Assembly (NCBI RefSeq): GCF_000143765.1
Contig: NZ_GL379774.1
Coordinates: 124,001 to 188,000, forward strand
Direction: 5' to 3'
DNA: 64,000 nucleotides
DNA from: Sphingobacterium spiritivorum ATCC 33861
GTDB taxonomy: Bacteria > Bacteroidota > Bacteroidia > Sphingobacteriales > Sphingobacteriaceae
In this document: positions 1-8,842 of the stretch, piece after piece
Position numbering within the stretch: the stretch's first letter is position 1
How the letters are laid out: the number at the start of each line of letters is the position of its first letter
The notes under the pieces: generated by a model
Told to the model about the DNA's origin: nothing
What the model saw: only the letters and a program-made list of their open reading frames with translations
Databases searched by the model: none
Translations under genes and position numbers: made by a program

Positions 1-348
1 AGGCATCTCGGCAACAACACGGTATACATCTGCAATTACTTCCGAAAAAATAAGGGAATGCTCCACCTGACTCTCTTCTTCTTCTTTTATCGGATTGAGC
101 ATCCAGTAACGTTCCTGAATTTTTTCTCTCCGGTGAATATTGTAACAGGAAAAACGTACAGCTGTGTATAGAAAGTTTTTTACAGCATGCTCTTCACCTG
201 ACACATTTTCCTGCTGATCAAAGTAAGTGCAGAAGGCATCCTGCACTACATCTTCGGCCTGAGATTTGACTCCAAGCAGCTTCCACGCAAAATGACAAAG
301 GCGAGGATAATATTTTTTGAATATATATTCGTTAGGCTCTCTTTTCAT
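1..348 (-). CDS. ECF RNA polymerase sigma factor (partial, 3' end outside window)
   Basis: Reading the minus strand from the ATG at 346-348 gives an open frame to the window edge that begins MKREPNEYIFKKYYPRLCHF. It continues through an AEDVVQDAF motif typical of sigma-70 region 2 in ECF/FecI-like factors, and a YTAVRFSCYNIHRR stretch corresponds to the -10-recognition helix. About 116 residues are visible; region 4 would lie to the left of the window. Such factors direct RNA polymerase to a small regulon and in Bacteroidota are often paired with a FecR anti-sigma. No partner is visible here. It lies downstream of the lactonase gene on the same strand, about 60 bp away, and has its own promoter-like box immediately upstream. 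Confidence 0.85.
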   Translation of the reverse strand, partial: MKREPNEYIFKKYYPRLCHFAWKLLGVKSQAEDVVQDAFCTYFDQQENVSGEEHAVKNFLYTAVRFSCYNIHRREKIQERYWMLNPIKEEEESQVEHSLIFSEVIADVYRVVAEMP

Positions 349-358
349 AATCCCTCTT

Positions 359-389
359 CAAAAATATTCAGGTTGTTAACAATTGTTAA
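359..389 (-). promoter_or_regulatory. Promoter-like box and 14-bp palindrome before ECF sigma gene
   Basis: On the minus strand TATTTTTG (359-366) matches the Bacteroidota -7 consensus TAnnTTTG about 11 bp before the start codon. Just upstream, TTAACAATTGTTAA (376-389) is a perfect 14-bp palindrome placed where the -33 region would be expected. The palindrome may be an operator. No clear -33 TTTG is present at the usual distance. Confidence 0.35.
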
Positions 390-409
390 AGCAAGCTAGC
401 AAATATCAA

Positions 410-1528
410 TCAAAAAACAATACAGACCGGAGAAAAAATATTTATATCGGACTCTAATTTTTGTAACGAACCTGTGGCAATATCACGTTTAAATAGCGTT
501 ATATTATCTGTATACTGGTTTCCGACCAGAATTGACTGGCCGTCAGGTGAAAAATTAAAATTACGTGGTCCCTTACCTCCCACATTATATGTATCAACAA
601 CTATTAGCGTTCTATCTTTTAAAACTTTGAAAGCAGTGATTACATTTGCATCTCCTCTATTGGAAGCATACACAAATTTTCCGTCTGGCGACAGCTTTAT
701 TTCCGCGGCACCGTTTCCTCCGCTAAATCCGGCTCTATTGATATCTATTTCCTGTATAAGTTCCCATTTATCTTTCTTCTTTGCATATGCAACAACTTTT
801 GCAGTCATCTCCGTGACCACATAAAAAGACTTCCCATCTTTGGTAATAGCGATATGACGTGGTCCTCCTCCGGCAGGAGTCTGGATGATGGATGGAGTGC
901 CTACTCCATAGATGCCATTTGTTTGTTTTACCGGATAAATACTAATCTTATCCGTGCCTAAATCCTGGACAAAGATTGTTTTAAAATCCGGCGCGAAAAA
1001 TGCAGAATGTACATGTGGTTTGTCCTGACGGGAAGCATCTATACCTTTGCCACTGTGTTGCACAAGAGTATCTCTGGCAGCAATACTACCATCGGTATTC
1101 AGTCTGAAAACTGCAAAAGAGCCGCCTGAATAATTCGAAACGACAGCGATAGGGTCCGTATTGCTCAGGGAAACATGGCAAGGATCCGCTCCCCGGACAT
1201 TTACTTCATTTAAAAACGTTAATTGTTTTCCATCAAAATGATACGCTGAAAGGTTTTCTGTACCATCATTCTTTTCACTCACCGCATAAAGGGTCTTTCC
1301 ATCTTTACTTCTTGCTAAAAATGATGGATTGTTACAAGAAGTTGTACTAAGCAGGTTAGCTTGCCGGCTCTTTTGATTAAAATCGTATATGTATATCCCT
1401 TTACTTTTTCCGGGCTGCGTATATGTTCCTACAAAAAGCGGAACATTTGTCTGGGCTATTCCAGGAAAAGGCATTAATAGCGTACATAAAAAGATCATCG
1501 GTATCAGACAGGTTCTTAAAGTATTCAT
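410..1528 (-). CDS. Secreted lactonase family protein (7-bladed beta-propeller)
   Basis: This 372-residue protein begins with a signal peptide (hydrophobic stretch about 8-22, ending ...GIAQ at residue 26). Repeats of the type LSPDGKFVYASNRGDANVI and FSPDGQSILVGNQ follow, typical of the lactonase/YbhE beta-propeller family. A GPRHIA motif and the SPDGKFVYASNRGD motif near residue 280-295 are family hallmarks. Cytosolic members hydrolyse 6-phosphogluconolactone, but the signal peptide places this copy in the periplasm or outside, so its substrate is probably another sugar lactone. It is on the same strand as the sigma factor to its left, but no functional link is evident. Confidence 0.85.
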   Translation of the reverse strand: MNTLRTCLIPMIFLCTLLMPFPGIAQTNVPLFVGTYTQPGKSKGIYIYDFNQKSRQANLLSTTSCNNPSFLARSKDGKTLYAVSEKNDGTENLSAYHFDGKQLTFLNEVNVRGADPCHVSLSNTDPIAVVSNYSGGSFAVFRLNTDGSIAARDTLVQHSGKGIDASRQDKPHVHSAFFAPDFKTIFVQDLGTDKISIYPVKQTNGIYGVGTPSIIQTPAGGGPRHIAITKDGKSFYVVTEMTAKVVAYAKKKDKWELIQEIDINRAGFSGGNGAAEIKLSPDGKFVYASNRGDANVITAFKVLKDRTLIVVDTYNVGGKGPRNFNFSPDGQSILVGNQYTDNITLFKRDIATGSLQKLESDINIFSPVCIVF

Positions 1529-1768
1529 AAGTTATGATTTGTTAAAATTGGTTAAATGTCAATGACTCATCCTAACCAAATATGTAATTTAGCCTTTTGT
1601 AAAAACTAACGTTGGATAAAGATAACTTTCCTCGATGTTATATGGCAATTATTTTTGACCAAAACATCAAAAAGTTAATTTAATCTGATATTTTTGCGTT
1701 AGTTTAGATGAGTATAAGATTTTGATAGTCAAATATCATATTCACAACGTAATTCAATTTCACTAAGA

Positions 1769-3145
1769 ATGATCAAACAGTTATATGTGTTACTATTTTG
1801 TGTATTGGGAAGTGTAAACCTCACTTTCGCACAGGGCAAAATAGTAGACAGAGTGGTGGCTACAGTGGGAGCTAATATCATATTGCAATCAGATATTGAT
1901 ATGCAGTATTCTCAAAACTTAGCTCAGGGAATGAGTCCTAACGAAGATTTCAAATGCTATATTCTTCAGCAGTTATTAACGCAAAAGCTTCTTGCCCAAC
2001 AGGCAGTACTGGATTCGATTGAAGTATCCGAATCTGAAGTAGATGATAATCTCAACAACCGCCTCAATGTGATGACCCGTCAGGCAGGAGGAAAAGAAAG
2101 GTTGGAAAGTTTTCTGAACAGATCCCTGTTACAGTATAAAGAAGAAATGCGCACAAGTGTGGCAGAGCAATTGAAAGCTCAGAAAATGCAGCAGAATATT
2201 GTTCAGAAAATAGATGTTACTCCTTTGGAGGTCAAAAGATATTTTGAGGGTCTGAACAAAGACAGTCTTCCTTATTTTGATACGGAAGTTGAAATCGGAG
2301 AAATCGTGATGTACCCGGTACTCACCAAAGAAGAAAAAGAAGCATCCCGCAAGCGGGCTGAAGATCTTCGCAAACAAATTGTGGACGGTTCGGATTTCGG
2401 AACAATAGCAAGACTTTATTCTGAGGATAAGGGATCTGCTGTTGCAGGTGGAGATCTTGGATTTTCGACTCGTGATAATTACGTAAAAGAATTTTCAGCA
2501 GTTGCCTTTAAACTGAAACCGGGAGAGATTTCTCAGGTATTCGAGACAGAATATGGTTTTCACTTCCTGCAGGTTCTGGAGAGAAGAGGGGAAGAGGTTC
2601 GTGCAAGGCATATTCTGGTTTCTATCAAACCGACTAATGCAAGTCTGGAGCGCACAAAAGTAAAAATGGACAGCTTATACCAAAAGCTGATCAATAAGAA
2701 AATAGACTTTTATACTGCGGCTACACAATATTCAGACAATAAGGAAACCAAGTTTAATGGTGGTATGGTGACTGATCAGAACAGATCTACGCTAATCCCT
2801 GTTAATAAACTGGAAGCAAGTGTATTTACGGCCATCGACCCTTTAAAAGCAGGGGAATATTCTCAACCTACCCTTTTTCAGGAAGAAGGTCCTGCAGGCA
2901 AAAGCGGTTACCGCATCAGTTTTCTGAAGACAAGAATACCTCCACATAAGGCCAACCTTGATCAGGATTTTTCAAAAATAAAAGAGGCTGCTTCGGAAGA
3001 TAAAACCAGAAGAAAGTTAAGCGAATGGTTTGAGAGCAGAAGAACCAATACATTTATCGCTATCAATGAAGATTTTCACAAGTGCGATGATCTTAAAATC
3101 TGGATTAAGCCGATAGAAAATGCTTCAGCAAATATTGCGAAATAA
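1769..3145 (+). CDS. SurA-like periplasmic peptidyl-prolyl isomerase
   Basis: The 458-residue protein has a signal peptide (cleavage near residue 22, ...LTFAQ), a SurA N-terminal chaperone region (about 23-165) and two parvulin-type rotamase domains (about 173-275 and 278-390). The first has the parvulin signatures GSDFGTIARLYSED, GGDLGFSTR and YGFHFLQV. The second begins RARHILVSI and is more divergent. Proteins of this kind escort unfolded outer-membrane proteins through the periplasm, which fits a genome rich in beta-barrel receptors. Two TAnnTTTG-like boxes lie upstream (1650-1657 and 1689-1696). Transcription probably ends at the hairpin shared with the convergent gene on the right. Confidence 0.9.
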   Translation: MIKQLYVLLFCVLGSVNLTFAQGKIVDRVVATVGANIILQSDIDMQYSQNLAQGMSPNEDFKCYILQQLLTQKLLAQQAVLDSIEVSESEVDDNLNNRLNVMTRQAGGKERLESFLNRSLLQYKEEMRTSVAEQLKAQKMQQNIVQKIDVTPLEVKRYFEGLNKDSLPYFDTEVEIGEIVMYPVLTKEEKEASRKRAEDLRKQIVDGSDFGTIARLYSEDKGSAVAGGDLGFSTRDNYVKEFSAVAFKLKPGEISQVFETEYGFHFLQVLERRGEEVRARHILVSIKPTNASLERTKVKMDSLYQKLINKKIDFYTAATQYSDNKETKFNGGMVTDQNRSTLIPVNKLEASVFTAIDPLKAGEYSQPTLFQEEGPAGKSGYRISFLKTRIPPHKANLDQDFSKIKEAASEDKTRRKLSEWFESRRTNTFIAINEDFHKCDDLKIWIKPIENASANIAK

Positions 3146-3164
3146 GTACTTATCCTTATAAAGG

Positions 3165-3201
3165 AAATCGGGCTTCAACAGATGATGTTGAAGCCCGATT
3201 T
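3165..3201. terminator. Bidirectional terminator hairpin
   Basis: A 16-bp perfect stem (3165-3180 with 3186-3201) with a 5-base loop lies between two convergent genes. The arms start with AAA and end with TTT, so it can serve both strands. Confidence 0.75.
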
Positions 3202-3248
3202 ATGTTTTATACTGTTTGGTATCCGAATAATAGTGTAAACGGTGTTTG

Positions 3249-4112
3249 TTAACGCTCAAACATCATCTCAATCATCACTTTCCACTGATAGTCATCTTTC
3301 AGCTGCCAGATACGGATATAGTTATATTTAACGGTTTTATCTTTAGTGATTACATCTGCCGTACCATAAGTATAGGCATATTCACCACTGTATGCACGAC
3401 CTACGTTTGTCGGGTTAGTATGGATCTCCACGCGTTGCTTTTTCAGAAACGCCATTACATCTTTCTTTCCTTCCATGGGATCCTGCCACGGATACAAAAA
3501 CTTAACGTCATCTGTCAGGAATTCTCCGTATGCCGTCGGATTATTTGCTTTTAAAACTGTGGAAAATAGTTTATCACTCTGCATGACGACATCTTCACGC
3601 TGCCCTAGTCTTACTTTTGAACGATGTTTAAGGTACCAGTTGTCGTCCGGTTCATAATAGATCAGATCTGAAGCTGTCTGTTTGCCATAATTTTCTACTT
3701 CAGCTCTGAGATTAACCTTCCATACACCTTTCTTATTCCTTTTCCAGACCGTCAGATACTGACCATAACGCTTTATGGCGCCAACTTTCTGAAACTCCAT
3801 AGCTCCGCTGGTCACGCCCCAATCCTGACTACGGGATACCAATACAAAATTAGGATCCCAGCTCATAACATCTGCAATATTAGGTCTGTTATTGAGATAA
3901 TTGAAGGCATTCACTGCAGATGGTGTAAAAAAGACCGACTCTTTATCTACAATTGACAAAAAAGCCTGATGAGGGTTACTGGATTGCGATAATTTAGCTG
4001 CATCACGATCTACCGTAATCAGACTTCCGACCTTATCCGGCAATTGAGCCTGACTGTTATAGGTTTGAAAAGTTAAAGCTGTGGCTACAGTTACTATTGT
4101 CCAAAATTTCAT
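3249..4112 (-). CDS. Secreted protein with two NTF2/SnoaL-like domains
   Basis: The 287-residue protein has a signal peptide (about 1-22, ...YNSQAQ). Two regions of similar size follow (about 30-145 and 165-285). Each shows the pattern of NTF2-like (DUF4440/SnoaL) folds: an N-terminal helix region, a segment about a harmful or changed position, and a C-terminal strand of the type YNYIRIWQLKDDYQWKVM. The first half has the parallel ending YLTVWKRNKKGVWKV, which suggests an internal duplication. These folds form a cone-shaped pocket used for varied small ligands, so no specific reaction can be assigned. The next gene to the right on this strand is cysS, 27 bp away. Confidence 0.65.
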   Translation of the reverse strand: MKFWTIVTVATALTFQTYNSQAQLPDKVGSLITVDRDAAKLSQSSNPHQAFLSIVDKESVFFTPSAVNAFNYLNNRPNIADVMSWDPNFVLVSRSQDWGVTSGAMEFQKVGAIKRYGQYLTVWKRNKKGVWKVNLRAEVENYGKQTASDLIYYEPDDNWYLKHRSKVRLGQREDVVMQSDKLFSTVLKANNPTAYGEFLTDDVKFLYPWQDPMEGKKDVMAFLKKQRVEIHTNPTNVGRAYSGEYAYTYGTADVITKDKTVKYNYIRIWQLKDDYQWKVMIEMMFER

Positions 4113-4139
4113 TAATTATATTTTTACAACGGACTAATA

Positions 4140-5606
4140 TCAAATCTTATTCCAAAGTGTTCCGTCTTTGCTGTCTTTTAATTGTATGCCGATGGAAGAT
4201 AGTTCTTCACGGATACGATCAGATGTTGCAAAATCCTTATTCTGTTTGGCTGAATTACGAATATTAATAATCACATTCATCAGCTCATCCATATTATCTG
4301 TACCTGCATTGCTATCATCATTCAATCCCAGAATATCCTCAACAAAGTCTTTCATAAAGGCTTTGAGTTCATCCAATCCTTTTTGATTAATGGTCGATTT
4401 ACCATCATAAATCGAATTAATGATACGCACAACTTCAAAAAGCTCTGCAATGAGTATAGGACTATTGAAATCATCATCCATCGCTGCATAGCAGTTCTTT
4501 CGTATATCTTCCAGATTAAATCCGGATGTAGCTTTAGAAGGTGTGATTTTATTCAATAGTGCGATTGCATTCATCAATCGCTTAAATCCTTTATCTGCAG
4601 CATCCAGAGCTTCATTTGAGAAGTCCAATGTACTTCTGTAATGTGCCTGCAACATGAAGAAGCGAACCGCCATCGGAGAATAACCTCTTTCCAGAAGCGG
4701 ATGATTCCCTGTAAACAGCTCCTGAGGCAAAAATCCGTTACCGGAGGATTTGGACATACGGGCTCCGTTTACGGTCAGCATATTGGTATGCATCCAGTAA
4801 CGCGCCGGGCTGGTGTGATTGCAGGCTTCTGATTGAGCGATCTCATTGGTATGATGAGTAGCTGCCAGGTCCATTCCACCACCATGAATATCAAACTGTG
4901 CGCCTAAATACTTATTGCTCATAGCCGAACATTCGATATGCCATCCCGGAAAGCCTGTACTCCAGGGTGCCGGCCAACGCATAATATGTTCAGGTTTTGC
5001 TTTGATCCAAAGCGCAAAATCCAAACGTCCCCTTTTCTCATCCTGTCCGCCCAATTCGCGTGTATTATTTAACAGATCTTCAAGTTTACGGTTGGTCAGA
5101 ACGGTATAATCATATTTTTGAACATATTTCTCTACGTCAAAATAAACAGTACCGTTCACCTCATAAGCATAACCGTTATCGATGATCTGTTTGATCATCT
5201 CAATCTGTTCTGAAATATGTCCTGTAGCTGTAGGCTCAATACTTGGAGGAAGCGTGTTAAACAAGCGAAGTACATCATGAAAACCAATAGTGTACTTTTG
5301 CACGATTTCCATTGGCTCCAGTTGCTCCAGCTTGGCTTTCTTTGCAAATTTATCATCCCCTTCATCTCTGTCACCTTCCAAATGTCCCGCATCGGTAATA
5401 TTACGTACATAACGCACTTTATAGCCCAAATGCAACAGGTAACGGAATATCAGATCAAATGATACAAATGTACGACAGTTTCCCAAATGCACATCACTGT
5501 ACACTGTGGGTCCACACACATACATCCCTACCATGGAAGGGTGAATAGGATTAAACTTCTCTTTCTTTCTGCTTATTGTATTATAAAGAACCAGATTATT
5601 TTCCAT
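4140..5606 (-). CDS. cysS: Cysteinyl-tRNA synthetase
   Basis: This class I aminoacyl-tRNA synthetase charges tRNA-Cys with cysteine in the cytosol. The 488-residue length is normal for the family. Visible signatures are [13 protein letters not shown] (Cys31, one zinc ligand, and HLGN as the HIGH motif at about 40-43), WHIECSAM and [10 protein letters not shown] with the HHTNE segment (further zinc ligands), and RMSKS at about 283-287 (the KMSKS loop). It follows der on the same strand with a 20-bp gap, so the two are probably cotranscribed. Confidence 0.98.
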   Translation of the reverse strand: MENNLVLYNTISRKKEKFNPIHPSMVGMYVCGPTVYSDVHLGNCRTFVSFDLIFRYLLHLGYKVRYVRNITDAGHLEGDRDEGDDKFAKKAKLEQLEPMEIVQKYTIGFHDVLRLFNTLPPSIEPTATGHISEQIEMIKQIIDNGYAYEVNGTVYFDVEKYVQKYDYTVLTNRKLEDLLNNTRELGGQDEKRGRLDFALWIKAKPEHIMRWPAPWSTGFPGWHIECSAMSNKYLGAQFDIHGGGMDLAATHHTNEIAQSEACNHTSPARYWMHTNMLTVNGARMSKSSGNGFLPQELFTGNHPLLERGYSPMAVRFFMLQAHYRSTLDFSNEALDAADKGFKRLMNAIALLNKITPSKATSGFNLEDIRKNCYAAMDDDFNSPILIAELFEVVRIINSIYDGKSTINQKGLDELKAFMKDFVEDILGLNDDSNAGTDNMDELMNVIINIRNSAKQNKDFATSDRIREELSSIGIQLKDSKDGTLWNKI

Positions 5607-5626
5607 AAAATTATAAGAATGGGAAT

Positions 5627-6928
5627 CTATTTTTGTCTGAAATATAACTGAATCGGAACACCCTCAAAATCAAAATTCTCACGCAACTTATTCTCTACAT
5701 ATCTTTTGTAAGGATCCTTGATGTACTGAGGAAGATTACAGAAGAACGCAAACATCGGGGATCTTCCCGGAATCTGGGTCACATATTTTATTTTGATATA
5801 TTTCCCCTTAATTGCAGGAGGAGGATAGTTTTCGATCACCTGCAACATGACTTCATTCAACTTAGAAGTAGGGATTTTTTTGGTTTTATTCTGATATACT
5901 TTCGCAGCCACCTCCAGTGTTTTGTGGATACGTTGTTTCTCCGTTACAGATGTAAATACAATAGGAACATCTGTAAAAGGGGCGATTTTTTCACGGATAC
6001 GAGCTTCGAATTCTTTCATAGTCTTATTATCCTTCTCGATCAAATCCCACTTGTTGACCACGATCATGACACCTTTCTTATTCTTCTCTGCCAAATGAAA
6101 GATATTAATATCCTGCGCTTCAATACCATCCTGAGCATCCAGCATCAGAATAACAACATCTGAATCTTCCAATGCCTTGATTGTACGCATAACAGAGTAA
6201 AACTCTATATCCTCATTTACTTTGGATTTTCTACGCATACCTGCCGTATCAATCAATAAGAATTCGTGACCAAACTGATTATAGTGAATACGGATAGAAT
6301 CACGTGTCGTTCCGGCAACAGGCGTTACGATATTACGGTCTTTTCCCAATAGTGCATTGGTCAATGAGGATTTACCTACATTCGGACGACCTACAATAGT
6401 ATATTTAGGAAGTGTAGACTCTTCTTCTTCTTCAACTTCAAAAGTAGAAACAACAGCATCCAACAATTCTCCCGTTCCGGAACCTGTAGCTGAAGAAATA
6501 TTATAAATTTCACCCAGACCAAAAGCATAGAATTCAGCAGAGTCATGGTGCAGTTTCGCATGGTCAACTTTATTGGCAGCAACATATACGGGCTTTGTAC
6601 TTCTTCTCAGAATATCAGCTATTTCATCATCCAGATCGGTGATACCGGTAGTCACATCCACCATAAAGATAATAACGGATGCCTCTTCAATGGCAATATA
6701 TACCTGATCACGAATAGCCTCTTCAAACACATCGTCTGATCCGTGCACAAAACCTCCGGTATCGATAACAGTAAATTTTTTCCCTATCCACTCGGCAGAT
6801 TCGTAGTGACGATCGCGAGTTACCCCACTAAAGTCATCCACAATAGCCTTTCTACTTTCCGTAAGACGATTAAAAAGAGTTGATTTTCCAACATTTGGAC
6901 GACCTACGATTGCAACAATATTTGCCAT
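5627..6928 (-). CDS. der: Ribosome assembly GTPase Der (EngA)
   Basis: Der is an essential GTPase with two tandem G domains that assists 50S subunit maturation. The first P-loop GRPNVGKST lies at about residues 8-16 and the second, GRPNVGKSS, in the middle of the protein. DTGG and DTAG switch II motifs and NKVD and NKWD G4 motifs are present, and a C-terminal KH-like domain ends the protein. The frame stays open for eight more codons upstream, but the start at 6926-6928 ([11 protein letters not shown]) matches the family start, so it is preferred. It sits just upstream of cysS. Confidence 0.97.
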   Translation of the reverse strand: MANIVAIVGRPNVGKSTLFNRLTESRKAIVDDFSGVTRDRHYESAEWIGKKFTVIDTGGFVHGSDDVFEEAIRDQVYIAIEEASVIIFMVDVTTGITDLDDEIADILRRSTKPVYVAANKVDHAKLHHDSAEFYAFGLGEIYNISSATGSGTGELLDAVVSTFEVEEEEESTLPKYTIVGRPNVGKSSLTNALLGKDRNIVTPVAGTTRDSIRIHYNQFGHEFLLIDTAGMRRKSKVNEDIEFYSVMRTIKALEDSDVVILMLDAQDGIEAQDINIFHLAEKNKKGVMIVVNKWDLIEKDNKTMKEFEARIREKIAPFTDVPIVFTSVTEKQRIHKTLEVAAKVYQNKTKKIPTSKLNEVMLQVIENYPPPAIKGKYIKIKYVTQIPGRSPMFAFFCNLPQYIKDPYKRYVENKLRENFDFEGVPIQLYFRQK

Positions 6929-7155
6929 ATTTGTTATTTTGAATCGGCTCATTTATGACGAACCGCACAGTTATTCTAAATTATTAAGGGAACAAAGATA
7001 CGGAATAAGGAATGATTATCCTTTATTAATATACTAAATTTGACGGAGAATCAATTATAGTTTTCATATTTATAGCAGCGAATCCGCCAGTAACATTTTT
7101 TAGGCCTTCAATTGAGTTCATCTCCTTTAAGATCCGATGCTAAAGTTAAAAACAG

Positions 7156-7184
7156 AAAAAGGTCACTTCATGAAGTGACCTTTT
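7156..7184 (-). terminator. Terminator for the SusC/SusD pair
   Basis: A perfect 20-bp palindrome (7161-7180) is followed on the minus strand by a run of five T. It lies 20 bp after the SusD stop codon. Confidence 0.8.
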
Positions 7185-7202
7185 ATAATCGGATTGAAAT
7201 TT

Positions 7203-8831
7203 TTAATAGTTCGGATTTTGAGTTAACGTCCCTTTACTGTTGTCAATTACGACCTGTGGAATAGGCCATAATTCATTTTTGCCTTTAGTAAAGATCCTGT
7301 TCTCCACGAAAAAACGATCTGTAAGATTAGTAAACGTCACTTCTCCGGTTTGAGGATTTACACTACCCTTTGATAAACTTCCGTAAACCGGCCCGTTCAT
7401 CACAACATCAGCAATACCCCAGCGGATAATATCGAATCTACGTCGTCCTTCTCCGGCAAACTCTACACGGAATTCCCGACGAACCAATTCTCTCAGTTTC
7501 GTCTGATTATTATAAACGGATTCGTTTACTTTTGGCATTCCCGCCCGTAAACGTACCGTATTTAAATGCTCATATACACTGTTATCAATTTTATTTGATT
7601 CGATCTTAGCTTCGGCATTCAGCAGGAGTATTTCAGCATAACGCATCACAATAATGTTAACTCCTACATTCCAGACATTGCTGTATGAGGATGGATTCTG
7701 CAAGTATTTCTTATAGTTGTAGCCTGTACTGGATGCATTATCAGCAGCTGCAGGATGATCTTTTGAACTTGGGTTCAAGGGATCAAAATATCTGCCACTA
7801 TATAATGCTCCCGGATAGACTACAGTCGCTGAAAGTCTCGGGTCACGATTCGTATAGGGTTGAGCAGCACTGTATGTTGCAGATTCACCGATAGGCTCTC
7901 CATCTTTTGTTTCATAAGCATCTATCAGATTCTGTGTAGGAACAATAGAACTCCAGCCGCCAGACAGATTTGGCATCATAATCCCTAAATCTGTGTACCC
8001 CTGAATATTAGCCACATACTGGATATCCATCATCACTTCACTGTTGTTTTCATTTGCTTCTTCAAACAGATTTGCATAATCACCAAACAACTGGTATGTG
8101 CCGGAAGTAATTATCTGCTCCGTAGTACTGATAACTTCTTCGTGTTTATTCTGAAAAGCATAACAACGAGCCAGCAATCCTAAGGCCGCTCCTTTAGTCA
8201 TGCGACCTACATTACTTGCGTCATACTTTACAGGTAATATGGCGGCTGCATCTTTTAATTCTGTCTCCACAAACTGCAGAACTTCTTTTTGGGTATTAGC
8301 AGGTGCATACGCTTCCTCTATCGAGACCGTTTTTGTCAGAATCGGCACTGCACCAAACAATGTGGCCATATCCAGATAACGATAAGCACGAATAACTCTG
8401 ACTTCGGCTTTCAACCGGTTTTTCAACGTTTCGGAAACAGGAGATTTATCTATATTCTCCAAAATCCAGTTTGCTCTTCTGATCAATTCATAGCTGTATC
8501 GTGTTGTAGCATTTCCGGCATCTGTAGGAGTTGCATTCCCGTTACCCAGCGCCTGAAATCCTTCCCAGGGAAAATCACTGTTAGAATTATCGGATGTACA
8601 ATCCATGTAGAAGATCTGACTCCCATCTTCCCAGGATGAACCGGCGACTAATTTACCGTCTGTTCCTCTTCTACCACTATATAAACCTGTAACAGCGTAC
8701 AATGTTTCTTTCTCCGTATTCCAGAAGTTACTTTCACTTATTGCATCCAAAGGATCCTGATCCAGCTTTTGGCAGGAAAACAAAACAGATGTAAGTCCTA
8801 ATGCAACTGCGATATATGTATTAAATTTCAT
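7203..8831 (-). CDS. SusD/RagB-family nutrient-binding lipoprotein
   Basis: The 542-residue protein starts with a lipoprotein signal peptide (lipobox LFSC, Cys20) and shows the SusD pattern. An N-terminal helical region has SNFWNTEKETLYAVTGLYSG and RANWILENID, a TPR-like core contains VRAYRYLDMATLFGAVPI, and the C-terminal part has MRYAEILLLNAEAKIE, EFAGEGRRRFDIIRWG and LWPIPQ. SusD proteins are surface lipoproteins that close over their SusC channel and deliver glycan or peptide ligands. It is 11 bp downstream of the SusC gene. No hydrolase or regulator gene accompanies the pair, so its substrate cannot be told. Confidence 0.95.
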   Translation of the reverse strand: MKFNTYIAVALGLTSVLFSCQKLDQDPLDAISESNFWNTEKETLYAVTGLYSGRRGTDGKLVAGSSWEDGSQIFYMDCTSDNSNSDFPWEGFQALGNGNATPTDAGNATTRYSYELIRRANWILENIDKSPVSETLKNRLKAEVRVIRAYRYLDMATLFGAVPILTKTVSIEEAYAPANTQKEVLQFVETELKDAAAILPVKYDASNVGRMTKGAALGLLARCYAFQNKHEEVISTTEQIITSGTYQLFGDYANLFEEANENNSEVMMDIQYVANIQGYTDLGIMMPNLSGGWSSIVPTQNLIDAYETKDGEPIGESATYSAAQPYTNRDPRLSATVVYPGALYSGRYFDPLNPSSKDHPAAADNASSTGYNYKKYLQNPSSYSNVWNVGVNIIVMRYAEILLLNAEAKIESNKIDNSVYEHLNTVRLRAGMPKVNESVYNNQTKLRELVRREFRVEFAGEGRRRFDIIRWGIADVVMNGPVYGSLSKGSVNPQTGEVTFTNLTDRFFVENRIFTKGKNELWPIPQVVIDNSKGTLTQNPNY

Positions 8832-8842
8832 AACTTTTCTAA

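Noticed and set aside
410..1528. Call as cytosolic 6-phosphogluconolactonase of the pentose phosphate pathway
   Set aside because: A clear signal peptide means it works outside the cytosol, so the pathway role is unlikely.
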